Assembly: GCF_000763495.1 (NCBI RefSeq)
Contig: NZ_CP009576.1
Location: 2,895,001-2,959,000 of the forward strand
DNA from: Listeria ivanovii subsp. londoniensis
Lineage (GTDB): Bacteria > Bacillota > Bacilli > Lactobacillales > Listeriaceae
Direction: 5' to 3'
Length of the DNA stretch: 64,000 nt
Part shown: positions 42,158 through 50,164 of the stretch, one piece after another
How positions within the stretch are numbered: position 1 is the first letter of the stretch
Layout of the letters: the number at the start of each line of letters is the position of its first letter
Notes under the pieces: model-generated
Database searches by the model: none
The model's input: only the letters and a program-made list of their open reading frames with translations
Told to the model about the DNA's origin: nothing
Made by a program: the position numbers and the translations under genes

Positions 42158-42996
42158 CGATTCTTCTGCAAGCCACAAAATTTCCTAAAGCGACCTACAT
42201 GTATTGGCAAAAACGATTAGAACAGAAAAATCCAAATGCATCATTAGAGAAAAAGATTCAAAAAATTTTTGATGATCACAACGGAAACTATGGCTATCAC
42301 CGGATTCAACTAGCGTTGAAGGCACAAGGAATAAATGTCAATCAGAAAAAAGTTCGACGAATTATGGGTAAACTTGGGCTAAAAGGATCCAAGTTTATTC
42401 GGAAATCTCGTAGATATAATTCTTACAAAGGAGCCATTGGACGAGTGGCAAAGAACCGTATACATCGCCGTTTTTATACGTCCATTCCTCATCAAAAAGT
42501 GACCACGGATACATCCGAATTCAAATATTACGAGCGTGATAAAAACAAGCAGCTAGTTATCAAGAAATTGTATTTGGATCCTTTCCTTGATATGTTTAAC
42601 GGAGAAATTTTATCGTATCGAATTTCTGAGCGCCCCAATTCTAAAGCCATTATCGATGCCCAAAAAGAAGCAATGGATCGTACCGGCGATTGCCCCTATC
42701 GTCGGACGTTCCATTCTGACCAAGGATGGGCTTACCAAATGAAAGCATACAAAAAGCAATTAAACCAGCAAAATATCTTTCAAAGTATGTCACGAAAAGG
42801 GAACTGTTTTGACAATTCTCCGATGGAGAATTTCTTTGGACTGTTAAAACAAGAAATGTATTACGGGGTAATTTATGCCAGCTTTAAACAATTGAAACAA
42901 GCAATAGAAGATTGGATATATTACTACAATCACCATCGAATTAAAACGAAACTTGGTTGTAGTCCTATTCAGTACCGCGAACGGATGACCGCATAA
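42064..42996 (+). CDS. IS150-like transposase OrfB (catalytic, made by -1 frameshift)
   Basis: The frame one base back from orfA encodes the integrase core: an HTH_21-like segment with NYGYHRIQLALKAQG, and the DDE residues in KVTTDTSEFKYY, FHSDQGWAYQ and DNSPMENFFGLLKQE. I give the start at the slippery site, since expression as an OrfAB fusion is typical. No internal stop is seen, so transposition competence is likely. Confidence 0.87.
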   Translation, partial: KKAPRFRNGCPRTTQERDARIIHELRSEFRLTILLQATKFPKATYMYWQKRLEQKNPNASLEKKIQKIFDDHNGNYGYHRIQLALKAQGINVNQKKVRRIMGKLGLKGSKFIRKSRRYNSYKGAIGRVAKNRIHRRFYTSIPHQKVTTDTSEFKYYERDKNKQLVIKKLYLDPFLDMFNGEILSYRISERPNSKAIIDAQKEAMDRTGDCPYRRTFHSDQGWAYQMKAYKKQLNQQNIFQSMSRKGNCFDNSPMENFFGLLKQEMYYGVIYASFKQLKQAIEDWIYYYNHHRIKTKLGCSPIQYRERMTA

Positions 42997-43064
42997 AAAT
43001 ACCAACCAGATTTTTCTGGTCGGCATTTGGTCTAACTTTTGGGTCTCACTACAGTCGTTATTCT

Positions 43065-43082
43065 GACAGCTGGTTTTTTTTA
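43065..43082 (+). terminator. Right arm and T run of the PTS operon terminator
   Basis: GACAGCTGGT followed by TTTTTTTT is the second half of the hairpin begun at 41537. Transcription from the PTS operon now meets the IS first. Confidence 0.85.
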
Positions 43083-43235
43083 TATTCTTGTGACAATAGC
43101 ATTTAAGAGCATACCGAAACTGCTGCACGAAAAGTTTAACTCAAACAATGATGTATTTCCCATATTTATACAGTAAAATATCCCTTCAAATTAACTGAAA
43201 AGCAAAGCATCTACTCACACAGATGGTTATTATAT
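43083..43235. other. Intergenic region, nothing recognised
   Basis: This is AT-rich sequence between the PTS terminator arm and the convergent small membrane-peptide gene. No promoter pointing either way or repeat is convincing. Confidence 0.3.
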
Positions 43236-43346
43236 TTATTTTTTCGATAACCGAAATTTTTTATAAAGCTTAAATCCTACAAAAACAATACCAATAATTA
43301 AAATAATTTCTAATATAATTGGTATATAAGGCGCTATCCATCCCAT
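43236..43346 (-). CDS. Small membrane peptide (36 aa)
   Basis: The frame begins MGWIAPYIPIILEIILIIGI and ends KLYKKFRLSKK: one strongly hydrophobic helix followed by a basic tail. GGAGGTAAAATT gives a strong ribosome binding site. It lies 13 bases downstream of the DUF5626-like secreted protein gene and probably shares its transcript. The family is not recognised; a membrane-tethered partner or immunity peptide is possible. Confidence 0.6.
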   Translation of the reverse strand: MGWIAPYIPIILEIILIIGIVFVGFKLYKKFRLSKK

Positions 43347-43359
43347 AATTTTACCTCCT

Positions 43360-43890
43360 TTATTTAAAACTTGTTGTTAATTTCTTCCCACTCACTGAAG
43401 CTTTTAATGTAACATTCCAGTTAGTGAGCCTATTTTTACAATCAAATACATAACTAGCACTCGAACCAGAGCTGGTTTTTGAAAGTTTCGTTTTTTTCAC
43501 ATCAAGTCCTGGACTATAAAATTGATACCAAGGATTGTAAACACTTATAATTTTCCCTTTACCATTGGTAACTTTAATTTTAGCCTTAAATGAACAATTA
43601 TACACACCACTATACCAATAAATTTTCCATGTACTCGTCCCCGTTGAAAGCGAATATGTTCCTTTCAACAAAGGTCTTTCGTCTATGACTGGCGCTATCC
43701 CAATCGTTCCCTCTGTTCCATCTTCCAAAACAACTTCTGTTTCCTGAACCATATTCCCGTTTAAATCAAATGACTCTATTTCTTCTCCTTCGACAACTAC
43801 ATCATCTATTTCAGATGCACTAGCATTGATTATGCTTACTCCCGTCGTCATTAAAAAAGTCAGTCCTAATAAAAATAAAATTTTCTTCAT
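43360..43890 (-). CDS. Secreted DUF5626-like protein
   Basis: This 176-aa protein has a clear signal peptide (MKKILFLLGLTFLMTTGVSI, cleavage near ASASE). The mature part has an acidic N-terminal stretch, then a beta-rich domain (SLSTGTSTWKIYWYSGVYNC, later SYVFDCKNRLTNWNVTLKA) with two cysteines about 60 residues apart. I assign it to the DUF5626 group by overall pattern. Function unknown. AGGAGAAAAG precedes the ATG. Confidence 0.6.
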   Translation of the reverse strand: MKKILFLLGLTFLMTTGVSIINASASEIDDVVVEGEEIESFDLNGNMVQETEVVLEDGTEGTIGIAPVIDERPLLKGTYSLSTGTSTWKIYWYSGVYNCSFKAKIKVTNGKGKIISVYNPWYQFYSPGLDVKKTKLSKTSSGSSASYVFDCKNRLTNWNVTLKASVSGKKLTTSFK

Positions 43891-43968
43891 CTTTTCTCCT
43901 CTTTTCTAGTTGTATTTTATTTCACAATCATTATATCATATTCTTATTTTATATAAAACAGATATACA

Positions 43969-44044
43969 GAAAATAAGTAGGAATCTTATATATGGTCCAT
44001 TTTTTGAAATGGCTCTATACAATAATTCCTACTTTTCTATTTTT
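43969..44044. repeat. Hairpin repeat, copy A
   Basis: Arms AGTAGGAAT and ATTCCTACT enclose inner arms CCATTTTTT/GAAATGG and end in T-rich sequence. The same two-level structure with similar sequence occurs at 58346-58422. It probably acts as a terminator for the SEDS genes or for the DUF5626 gene's opposite side, but its recurrence suggests a small repeat family. Confidence 0.6.
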
Positions 44045-44073
44045 AGTATTTACTGCTAATTTTTGGTCATATA

Positions 44074-45180
44074 TCAACATTCGGTTAAATTTGCATCCGA
44101 ACGAATAACTGCTAAAACCACCCCGATAGCAATGAAATTCCCGAGTACAGAACTTCCACCGTAACTAATAAAAGGTAGTGGAATCCCCGTTAAAGGCATT
44201 AATCCAATCGTCATTCCAATATTTTCAAAAATGTTAAAAGCGAAACTCACTGCAAATCCGGCCAAAACTAGGGAAGAAAACGTATTTTTCATCATTATTG
44301 CCGCCATAATTAATTGATGAATCAATAGCATAAACAAAATTAGGAGTACACTCACACCAATAAAACCAAACTGATGCCCAATCGTGCTAAAAATCATGTC
44401 TGTATGACTTTCTGGAATATACGCATTCGTACCTGAACTCCCTGTCATCATCCCTGAACCAACTGCTTTTATTGATAAATTCAGTTGATACACTGAATCC
44501 GGATCCTTTGTTGGATCAAGCCAAGCCTGAATGCGTGCAAATTGGTAAGCATGAAAACCCAATTTTTCTAAAACAGAAATATGATATACCACTAAGTACA
44601 TTCCTGTAACCGCAACACCCAGCAAAACCGTAACCAAGGTAACCATTAACTTTGTTGATTTTATCGCTAACAAAATAATCGCAAGGGCAGTTATTCCGTA
44701 TACAATCGTAGTACCAAGATCAGGCTGTTTCATAATTAACAGCAACACCACGCCAGTTAAAGCCGCTAGAATCCCTAACTGCTTCCATTTTTGTGCTTCG
44801 AATTTTACAGCAAAATGAGCTAACACAAAGATAAAAATGGATTTAGTTATTTCAGAAGGTTGCATTGAAAATCCGCCAAAGCGATACCAACGAGTTGCCC
44901 CATTAATATTTTGCACTAAAGGATTAGGAGTGAGTATTCCCAGAAGCAAAATCACCATCACTAAATAAAGCCAAATCGCTTGGTGTCGCAAAAATTCAAC
45001 CGAAAGCCGCGAAACACCAAAGCAGGCAGCCACTCCAATCGTTAAAAACACTAATTGCATCCCGACAAAATTAGTATTATATTGGTTCGTTTGCTGTGCA
45101 TAATAAATCGCCACACAACTAACTAATGACAAAAGAAAAACAAACAAAATAATTCGGTTATATAGCAATTCCCGTTTCAT
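44074..45180 (-). CDS. SEDS-family (RodA/FtsW-like) protein, second of a pair
   Basis: This 368-aa polytopic membrane protein has about ten TM helices, with SEDS signatures GFSMQPSEITKSIFI (about residues 103-117), KQPDLGTT and GIPLPFISYGGSS near the end. It is a peptidoglycan glycosyltransferase of the FtsW/RodA fold or a lipid II handling protein. It overlaps the upstream paralogue by four bases. Two consecutive SEDS genes next to a Mg ATPase are a recognised Listeria arrangement (lmo2687-lmo2689). Confidence 0.88.
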   Translation of the reverse strand: MKRELLYNRIILFVFLLSLVSCVAIYYAQQTNQYNTNFVGMQLVFLTIGVAACFGVSRLSVEFLRHQAIWLYLVMVILLLGILTPNPLVQNINGATRWYRFGGFSMQPSEITKSIFIFVLAHFAVKFEAQKWKQLGILAALTGVVLLLIMKQPDLGTTIVYGITALAIILLAIKSTKLMVTLVTVLLGVAVTGMYLVVYHISVLEKLGFHAYQFARIQAWLDPTKDPDSVYQLNLSIKAVGSGMMTGSSGTNAYIPESHTDMIFSTIGHQFGFIGVSVLLILFMLLIHQLIMAAIMMKNTFSSLVLAGFAVSFAFNIFENIGMTIGLMPLTGIPLPFISYGGSSVLGNFIAIGVVLAVIRSDANLTEC

Positions 45181-46307
45181 AAATACACGACCTTTCTCGC
45201 TTTAGCTAAGCCATTTCGCCTTGCTGCAGCTAGTACAAATCCCACTGCACAAGAAAGCATTATCACCGAACTTCCGCCGTAACTTATAAATGGTAACGGC
45301 ACTCCAGTAAGCGGAATAATCCCACTCACTCCACCCAAATTCAAAAACGTCTGCACAGAAATCCACGTAGCAACCCCAATACACACAAGCGAGTCAAAGA
45401 TAAATGGACTGCGAACCCCAATATAAAGGGTCGTAAACACGAGCAACATTAGTAAAAAAATCGTCCAAATAACCCCAAATACGCCAAGTTCTTCCGCAAT
45501 AATCGTCATAATAAAATCTGTATGCGGCTCAGGTAAATATCCAAGCTTCTGAATACTCCCCCCAAGACCATTTCCAAATATACCACCACTCCCAATCGCA
45601 AAGTAGCCATTTCTTAGTTGGTAGGAAGCATCCAGATTATCTGTGTTGAATGGATCTAGATAAGCAAATCGCCCTAATTTTGCGGAACTAAAGAAATCCG
45701 GGTGAAATAAATAGATAATTACCGCAGCAAACAGCACAAAGATAAATACACCAATCGCCACCCGGACAAGCCGTGAGAGGCCGACTCCGCTTGTTAAAAA
45801 TACAGCAACCCCAATGACACCTAAAATAAGTGCTGTGCCGAGATCAGGCTGTAAAAATACGAGCGCAACGGTCAAAAACACAAACCCTAACAACCAATAC
45901 TGCACTCTCTGGCCACAACCTTTTTTCATAAGAACAGTAGCCATCACGAGTATTAGCAATAACTTCACCATCTCAGTTGGTTGAAAGGTCACACCAAGAA
46001 TAGAGAGCCATCTTTGCGCATTATTCGTGGCGCTCCCAGTCACAAGTACTAAAGCTAGCAAACCAAGTAATGTTCCAGCTAAAATCCGTAATGTGTATCT
46101 ATGATAAAATAGTTTTACATTGAGACGAGAACAAATTAATAACCCAAGAAGTCCAAGACCATAAAAGAGCAATTGTCTGTTAAAGAAATAACTTGGCTCC
46201 ACCTTGTAGCGCATAATTGCAACTCCGTAACTCGTGCTATAAACTAAAAGCAAACTCCAAACGGCGAGGAGTAAATACGTTATAAGGAGCAATCGACCGC
46301 CTCGCAT
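45177..46307 (-). CDS. SEDS-family (FtsW/RodA-like) protein, first of a pair
   Basis: The 376-aa protein shows the same fold: GVTFQPTEMVKLLLI, LQPDLGTALI, a large extracytoplasmic loop with FGNGLGGSIQKLGYLPEPHT, and TGVPLPFISYGGSS. It starts one base after the mgtA stop and ends by overlapping the second SEDS gene, so the three form an operon. It is probably a peptidoglycan polymerase. Why two are paired is not evident. Confidence 0.88.
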   Translation of the reverse strand: MRGGRLLLITYLLLAVWSLLLVYSTSYGVAIMRYKVEPSYFFNRQLLFYGLGLLGLLICSRLNVKLFYHRYTLRILAGTLLGLLALVLVTGSATNNAQRWLSILGVTFQPTEMVKLLLILVMATVLMKKGCGQRVQYWLLGFVFLTVALVFLQPDLGTALILGVIGVAVFLTSGVGLSRLVRVAIGVFIFVLFAAVIIYLFHPDFFSSAKLGRFAYLDPFNTDNLDASYQLRNGYFAIGSGGIFGNGLGGSIQKLGYLPEPHTDFIMTIIAEELGVFGVIWTIFLLMLLVFTTLYIGVRSPFIFDSLVCIGVATWISVQTFLNLGGVSGIIPLTGVPLPFISYGGSSVIMLSCAVGFVLAAARRNGLAKARKVVYL

Positions 46308-48878
46308 TTAAATCCACTCCCGGAATTTCCGGATATAGAGCGTTTTTACAACTTGCATGGTTGCCATATAACCGACCAGTACCAAGACTAACCACGGGAA
46401 ATAATTTCCTGGCAAACTAACAAATCCAATACTATGTCCAAACCCTGTGAAAGGAATAATAAGACCAAGAGACATCACAATCAAAGTCGAAATCATCACA
46501 GGGGCAGTTGCCCGACTTTGAATAAATGGAATCTTTTCTGTCCGAATCATATGCACTACAAGTGTCTGTGTTAGTAACCCCACAACAAACCAACCACTAT
46601 GGAACAGCGCTTGTTCCGCTACCGTGTTGGCACTAAATACAAACCACATAATCAAAAATGTCGCAATATCAAATATCGAACTAACTGGTCCGATACACAA
46701 AATAAAACGCAACATTCCTTTTTGTTCCCAAGCATGCGGTTTTTTCAAAAAGGACCGATCCATTTTATCCCAAGGAAGTGTTAGTTGGGAGGAATCGTAT
46801 AGTAAATTCTGTAGTAATAAATGCAACGAAAGCATCGGTAAGAATGGTATAAAAGCACTCGCAATTAAAACACTAAATACATTTCCAAAATTCGAGCTTG
46901 CCGTCATTTTAATGTATTTCAGAATATTTCCGAACACATTCCGTCCTTCCATAACCGCATCATTTAATACAGTTAGACTTTTTTCTAACAAAATAACGGA
47001 ACTAGCATCTTTCGTAATATCCGCCGCTGTATCAACTGAAATTCCGACATCTGCTTTTCGTAACGCTGGTGCATCATTGACCCCATCGCCAAGAAAACCA
47101 ACCGTATGCCCAGCTTGTTTAAGCACCTCGATAATTCGTGATTTTTGCATTGGCGTCAACTTTGCAAAAATATGATACTTCTGGAGCACGTCCATTAGTT
47201 CTTCATCCATTAATTCGTCCACTTCTGTCCCAAGTATGAAGCCATTTGCAGGAATTCCTACTTCCTGACAAATTCGTTTCGTTACAATTTCGTTATCCCC
47301 AGTCAGCACCTTAACATCAATTTGATTTTTGAAAAGGTTGGTAATTGCTTCTTTTGTTGATGGTTTAACGGGATCGCGAAAACCGAGGAAACCAGCAATA
47401 ATCATTTTTTCTTCGTCTTCTTTTGTGAAACTAACGTCCGTTTTTTGAGATTTAAACGCCACACAAATTACTCGTATCCCCGACCGGTTCATTTCAGAAC
47501 ACATCTCTTGTAATTCGTTCTTTTCATTCATTGTTAACGGTGAAATCGCGCCATCAATCTCTTTATGCGTACAAACAGCTAGCATTTCTTCTACTGCGCC
47601 TTTTGTAATCATCCGCGTCTCTAAGTTACTTTCGACAATAACACTCAAACGACGGCGGTCAAAATTAAATGGAATTTCACCGATTTTATTCCAGCCATTT
47701 GCGACTTTTTCATTTAATTTGGTCATAACAGCATGGTCTAAAACATTTTTCCAACCAGTTTGGAAATAACTATTTAAGTAAGCCATTTCTAAAACGCTTG
47801 TTGATTTTTCGCCTTGACTGTTAATGTAAGTCACCAGCTCAAGTTTGTCTTCTGTTAACGTCCCTGTTTTATCCGTGCATAAAATATCCATCGCGCCAAT
47901 GTTTTGAATCGCACTAAGTTCTTTCATAATAACTTTTTTCGATGACATATTTATTGCGCCTTTTGCCAAGTTCGTGCTGACAATCATCGGTAGCATCTCT
48001 GGCGTTAACCCAACCGCAATCGCTACTGCATAAAGGAACGCTTCTAGCCAGTTTCCTTTCATTAAGCCATTAATCAGAAATACAATTGGCACCATCACTA
48101 ACATAAAATAAAACAGTAATTTAGAAATGGTTTTAACGCCCTTATCAAAACTTGTATCTCCGCGTTTTTCAGTTGCAGCAATCGAAAGTGAGCCGAAAAA
48201 TGTTGAGCTTCCGGTCCGAAGAATAACCGCGCGACCATGTCCACTAAGCACATCGGTCCCCATAAACAATAAATTCTCCCGTTCAAAAATTTCTGGGTTA
48301 GCTCGTTTATCTTCGGCATATTTCTCTGTAGGTATTGATTCGCCAGTAAGTGCCGATTGATTAATCAACAACTCTGTCGCTGAAATCACTCGTGCATCTG
48401 CTGGAATAATATCCCCCACTGAAATTTCGATCACATCACCTGGGACAATTTCATCTTGTATCACAACAGTCATTTTGCCATCCCGAAGCACATTCACTTT
48501 GTTTTTCACCATATTTTTTAGCGCATAACTTGCTCGCTCTGCTCTACTAGATTGAATAAACCCAAGCAAGCCACTAGTGAAAATCATAATCGCCATAATT
48601 ATCGTCGCTTCCATATCCGCTGTCAGATACGAAATAACCATTAATAACACTAAAATATAAATAAATGGATCATTAAAAGCGCGAATAAACAGCCGTAGTT
48701 GGGAGACTTTTTGTTCTTCCACCGTTTGATTCCGTCCAAATTCTTTCTGCCTAATCGCCACTTCTACGTGCGTTAAACCTGAATCCATTACACCAACTTC
48801 TTCTAAAATTTCTTCCTTGCTCATTTGTGATTCTTTGAGCAATTTATTACCTTGCATTTTTCCTTGTTGTTTTTTCAT
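46308..48878 (-). CDS. mgtA: Mg2+-translocating (MgtA/MgtB-type) P-type ATPase
   Basis: This ~856-aa ATPase has TGESIPTEK, the phosphorylation motif LCTDKTGTLTED, KVLTGDNEIV and VGFLGDGVNDAPALRKADVG, with ten expected TM helices. I chose the ATG at 48878 because GGAGGCAAGGAAA precedes it; an upstream extension lacks a ribosome binding site. An M-box riboswitch lies upstream, so it is expressed when Mg2+ is low and imports Mg2+. The two SEDS genes follow in the same operon. Confidence 0.92.
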   Translation of the reverse strand: MKKQQGKMQGNKLLKESQMSKEEILEEVGVMDSGLTHVEVAIRQKEFGRNQTVEEQKVSQLRLFIRAFNDPFIYILVLLMVISYLTADMEATIIMAIMIFTSGLLGFIQSSRAERASYALKNMVKNKVNVLRDGKMTVVIQDEIVPGDVIEISVGDIIPADARVISATELLINQSALTGESIPTEKYAEDKRANPEIFERENLLFMGTDVLSGHGRAVILRTGSSTFFGSLSIAATEKRGDTSFDKGVKTISKLLFYFMLVMVPIVFLINGLMKGNWLEAFLYAVAIAVGLTPEMLPMIVSTNLAKGAINMSSKKVIMKELSAIQNIGAMDILCTDKTGTLTEDKLELVTYINSQGEKSTSVLEMAYLNSYFQTGWKNVLDHAVMTKLNEKVANGWNKIGEIPFNFDRRRLSVIVESNLETRMITKGAVEEMLAVCTHKEIDGAISPLTMNEKNELQEMCSEMNRSGIRVICVAFKSQKTDVSFTKEDEEKMIIAGFLGFRDPVKPSTKEAITNLFKNQIDVKVLTGDNEIVTKRICQEVGIPANGFILGTEVDELMDEELMDVLQKYHIFAKLTPMQKSRIIEVLKQAGHTVGFLGDGVNDAPALRKADVGISVDTAADITKDASSVILLEKSLTVLNDAVMEGRNVFGNILKYIKMTASSNFGNVFSVLIASAFIPFLPMLSLHLLLQNLLYDSSQLTLPWDKMDRSFLKKPHAWEQKGMLRFILCIGPVSSIFDIATFLIMWFVFSANTVAEQALFHSGWFVVGLLTQTLVVHMIRTEKIPFIQSRATAPVMISTLIVMSLGLIIPFTGFGHSIGFVSLPGNYFPWLVLVLVGYMATMQVVKTLYIRKFREWI

Positions 48879-48920
48879 TTTCCTTGCCTCCAATTTTCTA
48901 GGCAAGCTGAAAGTAACGTT

Positions 48921-49016
48921 TTATGTTTGCCAGAGATGAAGGTTAGTCACTCTTGCAGCTTGATACTCATGATATGAATCCGGTTCTTCCAATTCGTCTT
49001 CCTGTCGATGTGCCAT
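48921..49016 (-). CDS. Small hydrophilic ORF (31 aa) between the M-box and mgtA
   Basis: The frame begins MAHRQEDELEEPDSYHEYQA and ends TNLHLWQT. AAAGGAGATGAGGGCAT precedes the ATG. It lies after the riboswitch terminator and 42 bases before mgtA, so it would be made only under low Mg2+. It is acidic and not membrane-like, unlike MgtS. It could be a leader peptide or a small regulator; conservation is unknown. Confidence 0.45.
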   Translation of the reverse strand: MAHRQEDELEEPDSYHEYQAARVTNLHLWQT

Positions 49017-49106
49017 ATGCCCTCATCTCCTTTCCAATTTTTCCTAAGCTTAATTGTCTGAAAATAACATATTAATTCCCAGATAATTATTTTCATAATA
49101 AATACG

Positions 49107-49140
49107 AAAAAAGTCCTTACCAAAACCTTGGCAAGGACTT
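49107..49140 (-). terminator. Riboswitch expression-platform terminator before mgtA
   Basis: On the minus strand AGTCCTTGCCAAGG and its partner (..TTGGTAAGGACT) are followed by TTTTTTCG. It would form when Mg2+ is bound to the M-box and stop transcription before mgtA. Confidence 0.85.
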
Positions 49141-49149
49141 CTGAATTTA

Positions 49150-49330
49150 TACGCATACTAAAACAGACTCCCCTCGCTAAAGTTTTGGCACTATGCAACG
49201 TAAAGAATACTCTTAGCCACATTATGGAAAGCCTTAATCCGACAATCCCTGTTCTACCCATTGGCGTCTTTGGACATTTTTGGGCAGTGGCCTGTGTTTG
49301 CATAGGAGCCTCACCTAACAGGCAAAACTA
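49150..49330 (-). ncRNA. M-box (ykoK) magnesium riboswitch
   Basis: The minus strand carries the conserved M-box blocks in order: TTAGGTGAGGCTCCTATGC, then GGCCACTGCCCAAAAATGTC, AAAGACGCCAATGGGT, and a long P1-P6 region ending before the terminator at 49107-49140. These blocks match the mgtE/ykoK-type leader and precede the Mg2+ ATPase gene. Aptamer limits are approximate. A protein-coding frame overlapping it is spurious. Confidence 0.93.
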
Positions 49331-49431
49331 CATATTTATTATCGCTCTAATCGTCTACGAGTTTAACACAGAAATTCTGGGCTCGCAAGACAAAATGTAA
49401 AATACTTAACTTTTATTTAACTTTTTACAAT

Positions 49432-49998
49432 TTATTTCAACAATTTCAGCAGGACATCTGCCAATGCATCCGCAGTTGTTGTAATCGTTGGCGGGCGTTT
49501 GTAGATATCATCGCGAACCTTTTCAACCATAATTAATAAAATAACACTATTTAAAATTAATGAAATCGCATCAGCTTCTTGGGTAGAATTTGTACTGGGG
49601 ATAATTTCTTTTACTTTTTCATTAACTCGCTCATATAAATATTCGACAATGGATGGATCAATAAATTCCATGTCTTTGCTTCCCATTTCCCGAACAGAAA
49701 TCACCATGAAGTCCCGATACTTTTCATAAATATCCGAAATAAACTGACTTGCTTGACGTAAAAATAGTTTTTCGCTTTCAAAATCTTTATCAAAAAATTG
49801 ATTAATTTCTGCTTTCATACTCTCAAATTGGACTTCAAGCGTCATGTGAATCAAATTATCTTTATTCTTAAATTTTTTAAAAATAGTCGCTTCATTTATT
49901 CCAGCTGCTTCTGCTAGTTGCCTAGTTGTAGAGCCTTTTATCCCATTTTTAGCCATCATACAAAGCGTTGCATCCATGATGGTTTCATTTGTAATCAT
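49432..49998 (-). CDS. TetR-family transcriptional regulator
   Basis: This 188-aa protein has the TetR N-terminal helix-turn-helix (GIKGSTTRQLAEAAGINEAT followed by IFKKFKNKDNLI) and a C-terminal ligand-binding domain. An imperfect palindrome (TAAGTAAGCACTTGCTTA) lies about 20 bases upstream of its ATG, probably its own operator. The target genes are not obvious; its neighbours are the mgtA operon and the autolysin gene. GGAGGAATTTGA precedes the ATG. Confidence 0.85.
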   Translation of the reverse strand: MITNETIMDATLCMMAKNGIKGSTTRQLAEAAGINEATIFKKFKNKDNLIHMTLEVQFESMKAEINQFFDKDFESEKLFLRQASQFISDIYEKYRDFMVISVREMGSKDMEFIDPSIVEYLYERVNEKVKEIIPSTNSTQEADAISLILNSVILLIMVEKVRDDIYKRPPTITTTADALADVLLKLLK

Positions 49999-50018
49999 TC
50001 AAATTCCTCCGTTCAATT

Positions 50019-50036
50019 AAGTAAGCACTTGCTTAT
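50019..50036. promoter_or_regulatory. Putative operator of the TetR-family regulator
   Basis: TAAGTAAGCACTTGCTTA has the AAGTAAG/CTTGCTT symmetry typical of TetR-family operators. It lies between the regulator and the divergent autolysin gene, nearer the regulator. Confidence 0.55.
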
Positions 50037-50164
50037 ATTTAGTATACCAAAAACTATTCTTTTTGACAATTTAATTACAATTTGTATATACCATTTCATA
50101 TCCTATGTGAAGTATGCAATAATAGTTGTAGCATATTATTTAAAAGAATTGGAAGTGATTTACC

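Larger units (their letters stand above)
41548..43053. mobile_element. IS3-family (IS150-like) insertion sequence, complete
   Basis: The 1506-bp element has imperfect inverted ends beginning TGTAGTG, with the shared block AAAGTTAGACCAAA at about 41562-41575 and 43028-43041. A 3-bp duplication, GTC, flanks it (41545-41547 and 43054-43056). It carries overlapping orfA and orfB with an A6G slippery site, so a fused OrfAB transposase is expected. It looks intact. Confidence 0.92.

Noticed and set aside
48947-49303. 118-aa minus-strand reading frame upstream of mgtA
   Set aside because: It lies over the conserved M-box riboswitch blocks and the terminator; its codons follow RNA structure, not protein.
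49128-49400. 90-aa plus-strand reading frame across the riboswitch
   Set aside because: Antisense shadow of the M-box leader; no ribosome binding site.
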